Shown piece after piece: positions 6,469 to 7,755 of a stretch of 7,755 nt of DNA. Position numbers and translations under genes: made by a program. This stretch comes from CBIFWW01 sp966186435 (GTDB lineage: Bacteria; Pseudomonadota; Gammaproteobacteria; Enterobacterales; Enterobacteriaceae). The stretch is from positions 1 to 7,755 of the forward strand of contig CBIFWW010000151.1 in NCBI GenBank assembly GCA_966186435.1. Reading direction: 5' to 3'. How positions within the stretch are numbered: position 1 is the first letter of the stretch; each line of letters starts with the position of its first letter. The notes under the pieces are model-generated. The model was not told the origin of the DNA and did not search any database. It saw only the letters and a list, made by a program, of their open reading frames with translations.

Positions 6469-6514
6469 AAACTAAAGGGGACCGCTGGTCCCCTTTTCCT
6501 CACCTGAAATGCGG
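6469..6514. repeat. 46-bp direct repeat, right copy
   Basis: This copy matches 5672-5717 with one substitution. It abuts the uspA stop codon (complement of 6516-6518) with one intervening base. Homology may reach slightly further left, because TAA also precedes the shared core here (6468-6470) if a one-base gap is allowed, echoing the rsmJ stop codon. This suggests the duplicated unit was the whole original rsmJ-uspA spacer. Confidence 0.95.
6474..6496. terminator. Bidirectional terminator between antitoxin gene and uspA
   Basis: This is the same perfect 10-bp stem with 3-base loop as the copy after rsmJ. It is 29 bases downstream of the antitoxin stop on the plus strand and 19 bases downstream of the uspA stop on the minus strand. 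It therefore serves the toxin-antitoxin operon and uspA convergently, with T-rich tails on both sides. Confidence 0.9.
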
Positions 6515-6515
6515 C

Positions 6516-6953
6516 TTAATCGTCTTCTTCATCACGCAGTGGGACAATCAGCATATCCACATGCACGGTGTTAATCAGCTGGCGGGCAGAAGACATCAGC
6601 TTGCTCCAGAAATCCTGATGATGGCCGCAAACCACTAAGTCCATATCGTATTTCTTGATGGCATCAACCAGCACCTGGCCGAGATCGCCGCTGCCGCTTA
6701 AGGTTTCAGTGATGGGGTAACCGGCGCCGCTGGACAGTTCGGCCAGCGCTTGGTGGGTCTCTTCAGAAATGCGCTTTTGCATATCGCCAAGATTGACGTC
6801 AATCAGGCCGGTGTACAGGTCGGAATAGTTGACATCTACGTGAATGATAGAGATTTTCGCGTTGTAGGGACGGGCCATAGACACCGCTTTTCCTACCAGA
6901 ATTTTACTTTCTGGCGAGAGATCAACCGCGATGAGAATATGTTTATAAGCCAT
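6516..6953 (-). CDS. uspA: Universal stress protein A
   Basis: This small cytoplasmic alpha/beta stress protein accumulates under growth arrest and diverse stresses in E. coli. The 145 residues are nearly identical to E. coli UspA (144), starting MAYKHILIAVDLSPESK and ending IVPLRDEEDD. The C-terminal half lacks the glycine-rich G-2x-G-9x-G(S/T) ATP motif of the ATP-binding Usp subfamily, as expected for true UspA. I chose the ATG whose complement is 6951-6953; a longer in-frame start adds nine non-family residues. AAGGAG seven bases upstream supports the choice. It diverges from uspB. On its downstream side it now faces the toxin-antitoxin cassette across the right-hand repeat. Confidence 0.98.
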   Translation of the reverse strand: MAYKHILIAVDLSPESKILVGKAVSMARPYNAKISIIHVDVNYSDLYTGLIDVNLGDMQKRISEETHQALAELSSGAGYPITETLSGSGDLGQVLVDAIKKYDMDLVVCGHHQDFWSKLMSSARQLINTVHVDMLIVPLRDEEDD

Positions 6954-6989
6954 AGTGTTACTCCTTCCATAAGACGTCAATGACCGGGA

Positions 6990-7038
6990 TATAGCCTGTG
7001 GCTATAGTTTCTCCCGCGTCCTGCGAACCACATTCGCA
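6990..7038 (-). other. Two stem-loops in the uspA mRNA leader
   Basis: TATAGCC-tgt-GGCTATA (6990-7006) is a perfect 7-bp inverted repeat, and TGCGAA-ccaca-TTCGCA (7022-7038) is a perfect 6-bp one. Both fall between the candidate uspA promoter and its ribosome binding site, so they would sit in the untranslated leader. Neither is followed by a U run. They may stabilise the mRNA or mark protein-binding sites; the function is unknown. Confidence 0.5.
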
Positions 7039-7065
7039 AGAACCCTTTCCTGCGTAAAGACTTAA

Positions 7066-7093
7066 ATTGTAGACAGTAATTGCACGTTATAAA
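7066..7093 (-). promoter_or_regulatory. Candidate sigma-70 promoter of uspA
   Basis: On the minus strand, TTTATA (7088-7093) and TACAAT (7066-7071) are separated by 16 bases, matching the -35 and -10 consensus at four and five positions. Transcription would start near 7059, giving a leader of roughly 105 bases, comparable to the long leader known for E. coli uspA. The remaining region up to the uspB promoter is AT-rich and shows no ORF I would support. Confidence 0.45.
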
Positions 7094-7200
7094 GCCCATA
7101 GCAACTAGCGTCAATCCATCCATCGTTTCAATTTGAGCGGAAAATTGCATCATTAGCGTTGATGCTGATTAACGTTGTGGCAAAAAAATGAACTCTTCTC

Positions 7201-7207
7201 CTACACT
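7201..7207 (+). promoter_or_regulatory. Candidate sigma-S -10 element of uspB
   Basis: CTACACT followed by an AT-rich discriminator resembles the sigma-S extended -10 (CTATACT). There is no good -35, which sigma-S tolerates. E. coli uspB is known to depend on sigma-S. A start near 7213 gives a leader of about 118 bases. Confidence 0.45.
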
Positions 7208-7214
7208 ATTTAAT

Positions 7215-7252
7215 AAGCAGACCCTGCTCTTAAATGTGAGGCAGATCTGCTT
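7215..7252 (+). other. Stem-loop at the 5' end of the uspB leader
   Basis: AAGCAGA (7215-7221) and TCTGCTT (7246-7252) are perfect complements, with an inner CTGC/GCAG pair (7224-7227 / 7241-7244). The result is one long hairpin starting almost at the predicted 5' end of the uspB mRNA. The right arm contains the palindrome GCAGATCTGC, and TTTT follows, so weak attenuation is conceivable. Protection of the 5' end is an equally plausible inference. Confidence 0.35.
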
Positions 7253-7330
7253 TTGCACATGACAGGTGGTCTTGGCGAGGTATCGGGTGCGCAGGCTCCG
7301 CGTTGCAGAGTGAAGCGCCGGGAGGGGGGT

Positions 7331-7666
7331 ATGATAAGTACCGTAGCATTGTTTTGGGCCTTGTGCGTGGTGTGTATCGTGAATATGGCACGTTACTTCT
7401 CATCACTGCGGGCTTTATTGGTGGTTCTACGCGGGTGCGATCCGCTGCTATATCAATACGTGGATGGGGGCGGATTCTTCACGTCACATGGGCAGCCATC
7501 AAAACAAGTGAGGTTAGTTCGCTATATCTTTGCCCAACGTTACCTGGATCATCATGACGATGAATTTATCCGCCGCTGTGAGCGGGTGCGCCGCCAGTTC
7601 TTATTAACCAGCGCACTGTGTGGCCTGGTGGTGGTGTGTATGGTAGGGCTGATGATTTGGCACTAA
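7331..7666 (+). CDS. uspB: Universal stress protein B (inner-membrane protein)
   Basis: This small inner-membrane protein is needed in E. coli for ethanol resistance in stationary phase; its molecular action is unknown. The 111 residues equal the E. coli length and run from MISTVALFWALCVVCIVNMA to a C-terminal MIWH. Two hydrophobic segments (about 2-22 and 89-109) flank a soluble part rich in charged residues (HHDDEFIRRCERVRRQF at about 73-89). I chose the ATG at 7331 over an in-frame start at 7253 that would add 26 non-hydrophobic, non-family residues; GGAGG at 7321-7325 supports it. It diverges from uspA with about 380 bases between start codons. Confidence 0.97.
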   Translation: MISTVALFWALCVVCIVNMARYFSSLRALLVVLRGCDPLLYQYVDGGGFFTSHGQPSKQVRLVRYIFAQRYLDHHDDEFIRRCERVRRQFLLTSALCGLVVVCMVGLMIWH

Positions 7667-7679
7667 GGCTGGGCCTTAG
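7663..7679. other. Perfect inverted repeat at the uspB stop codon
   Basis: CTAAGGC-tgg-GCCTTAG is a perfect 7-bp hairpin that includes the uspB TAA. It lacks a following T run on either strand (the plus side continues GCATAAAAAAG), so intrinsic termination is uncertain. It could stop ribosome-free transcription weakly or protect the mRNA 3' end. Confidence 0.45.
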
Positions 7680-7755
7680 GCATAAAAAAGCGGGCTATAA
7701 TGGCCTAATGCCGATCGTTTAAGGATCAGTTGACCGATCCAGTGGCTCGTGTAAA
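7680..7755. other. Non-coding end of window downstream of uspB
   Basis: This stretch contains an exact TATAAT (7696-7701) without a convincing -35, and GGATC / GATCC inverted arms (7723-7740). On the minus strand GCCCGC followed by six T resembles a terminator tail lacking a matching upstream arm. In E. coli pitA converges on uspB here, but I see no recognisable pitA coding end before the window stops. Confidence 0.4.

Noticed and set aside
7696..7701. Exact TATAAT as a promoter for a gene beyond the window
   Set aside because: No acceptable -35 at 16-18 bases, and the expected neighbour pitA runs on the opposite strand in E. coli.

Overview
The window is an ordinary enterobacterial chromosome segment that carries one recently inserted-looking cassette. 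Six genes (gor, rlmJ, prlC, rsmJ, uspA, uspB) are recognisable at close to full identity with their Escherichia coli counterparts, and they lie in the E. coli order and orientation. The small differences suggest a member of Enterobacterales outside Escherichia, such as the Serratia/Yersinia/Hafnia side, but the sequence alone does not settle the genus.

Layout: positions 1-113 are a short AT-rich end with the gor terminator. Positions 114-2399 carry gor and rlmJ, both on the minus strand. Positions 2400-2865 form the divergent control region between rlmJ and prlC. It holds a good sigma-32 (heat-shock) promoter match for prlC, two small hairpins and a 59-codon ORF of doubtful status. Positions 2866-5672 hold prlC and rsmJ, eight bases apart on the plus strand, matching the heat-shock opdA-yhiQ operon known from Salmonella. 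Positions 5672-6514 are a two-gene toxin-antitoxin cassette (RelE/HigB-like toxin, then Xre-type antitoxin) with its own palindromic operators, bracketed by two nearly identical 46-bp direct repeats. Positions 6516-7666 hold uspA (minus) and uspB (plus), diverging from a regulatory region of about 380 bp. Positions 7667-7755 are non-coding as far as I can see.

The most notable structure is the cassette. Each 46-bp repeat is essentially a complete rsmJ-uspA intergenic spacer that includes a perfect bidirectional terminator hairpin. The simplest reading is that rsmJ and uspA once converged on a single shared terminator. The toxin-antitoxin pair then entered there with duplication of the whole spacer, leaving rsmJ, the cassette and uspA each with a terminator. 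In E. coli the peptide transporter gene dtpB lies between uspA and rsmJ; it is absent here.

Functionally the segment groups stress and housekeeping genes: glutathione reduction (gor), 23S and 16S rRNA base methylation (rlmJ, rsmJ), cytoplasmic oligopeptide degradation (prlC), universal stress proteins (uspA, uspB) and an addiction or stress module.
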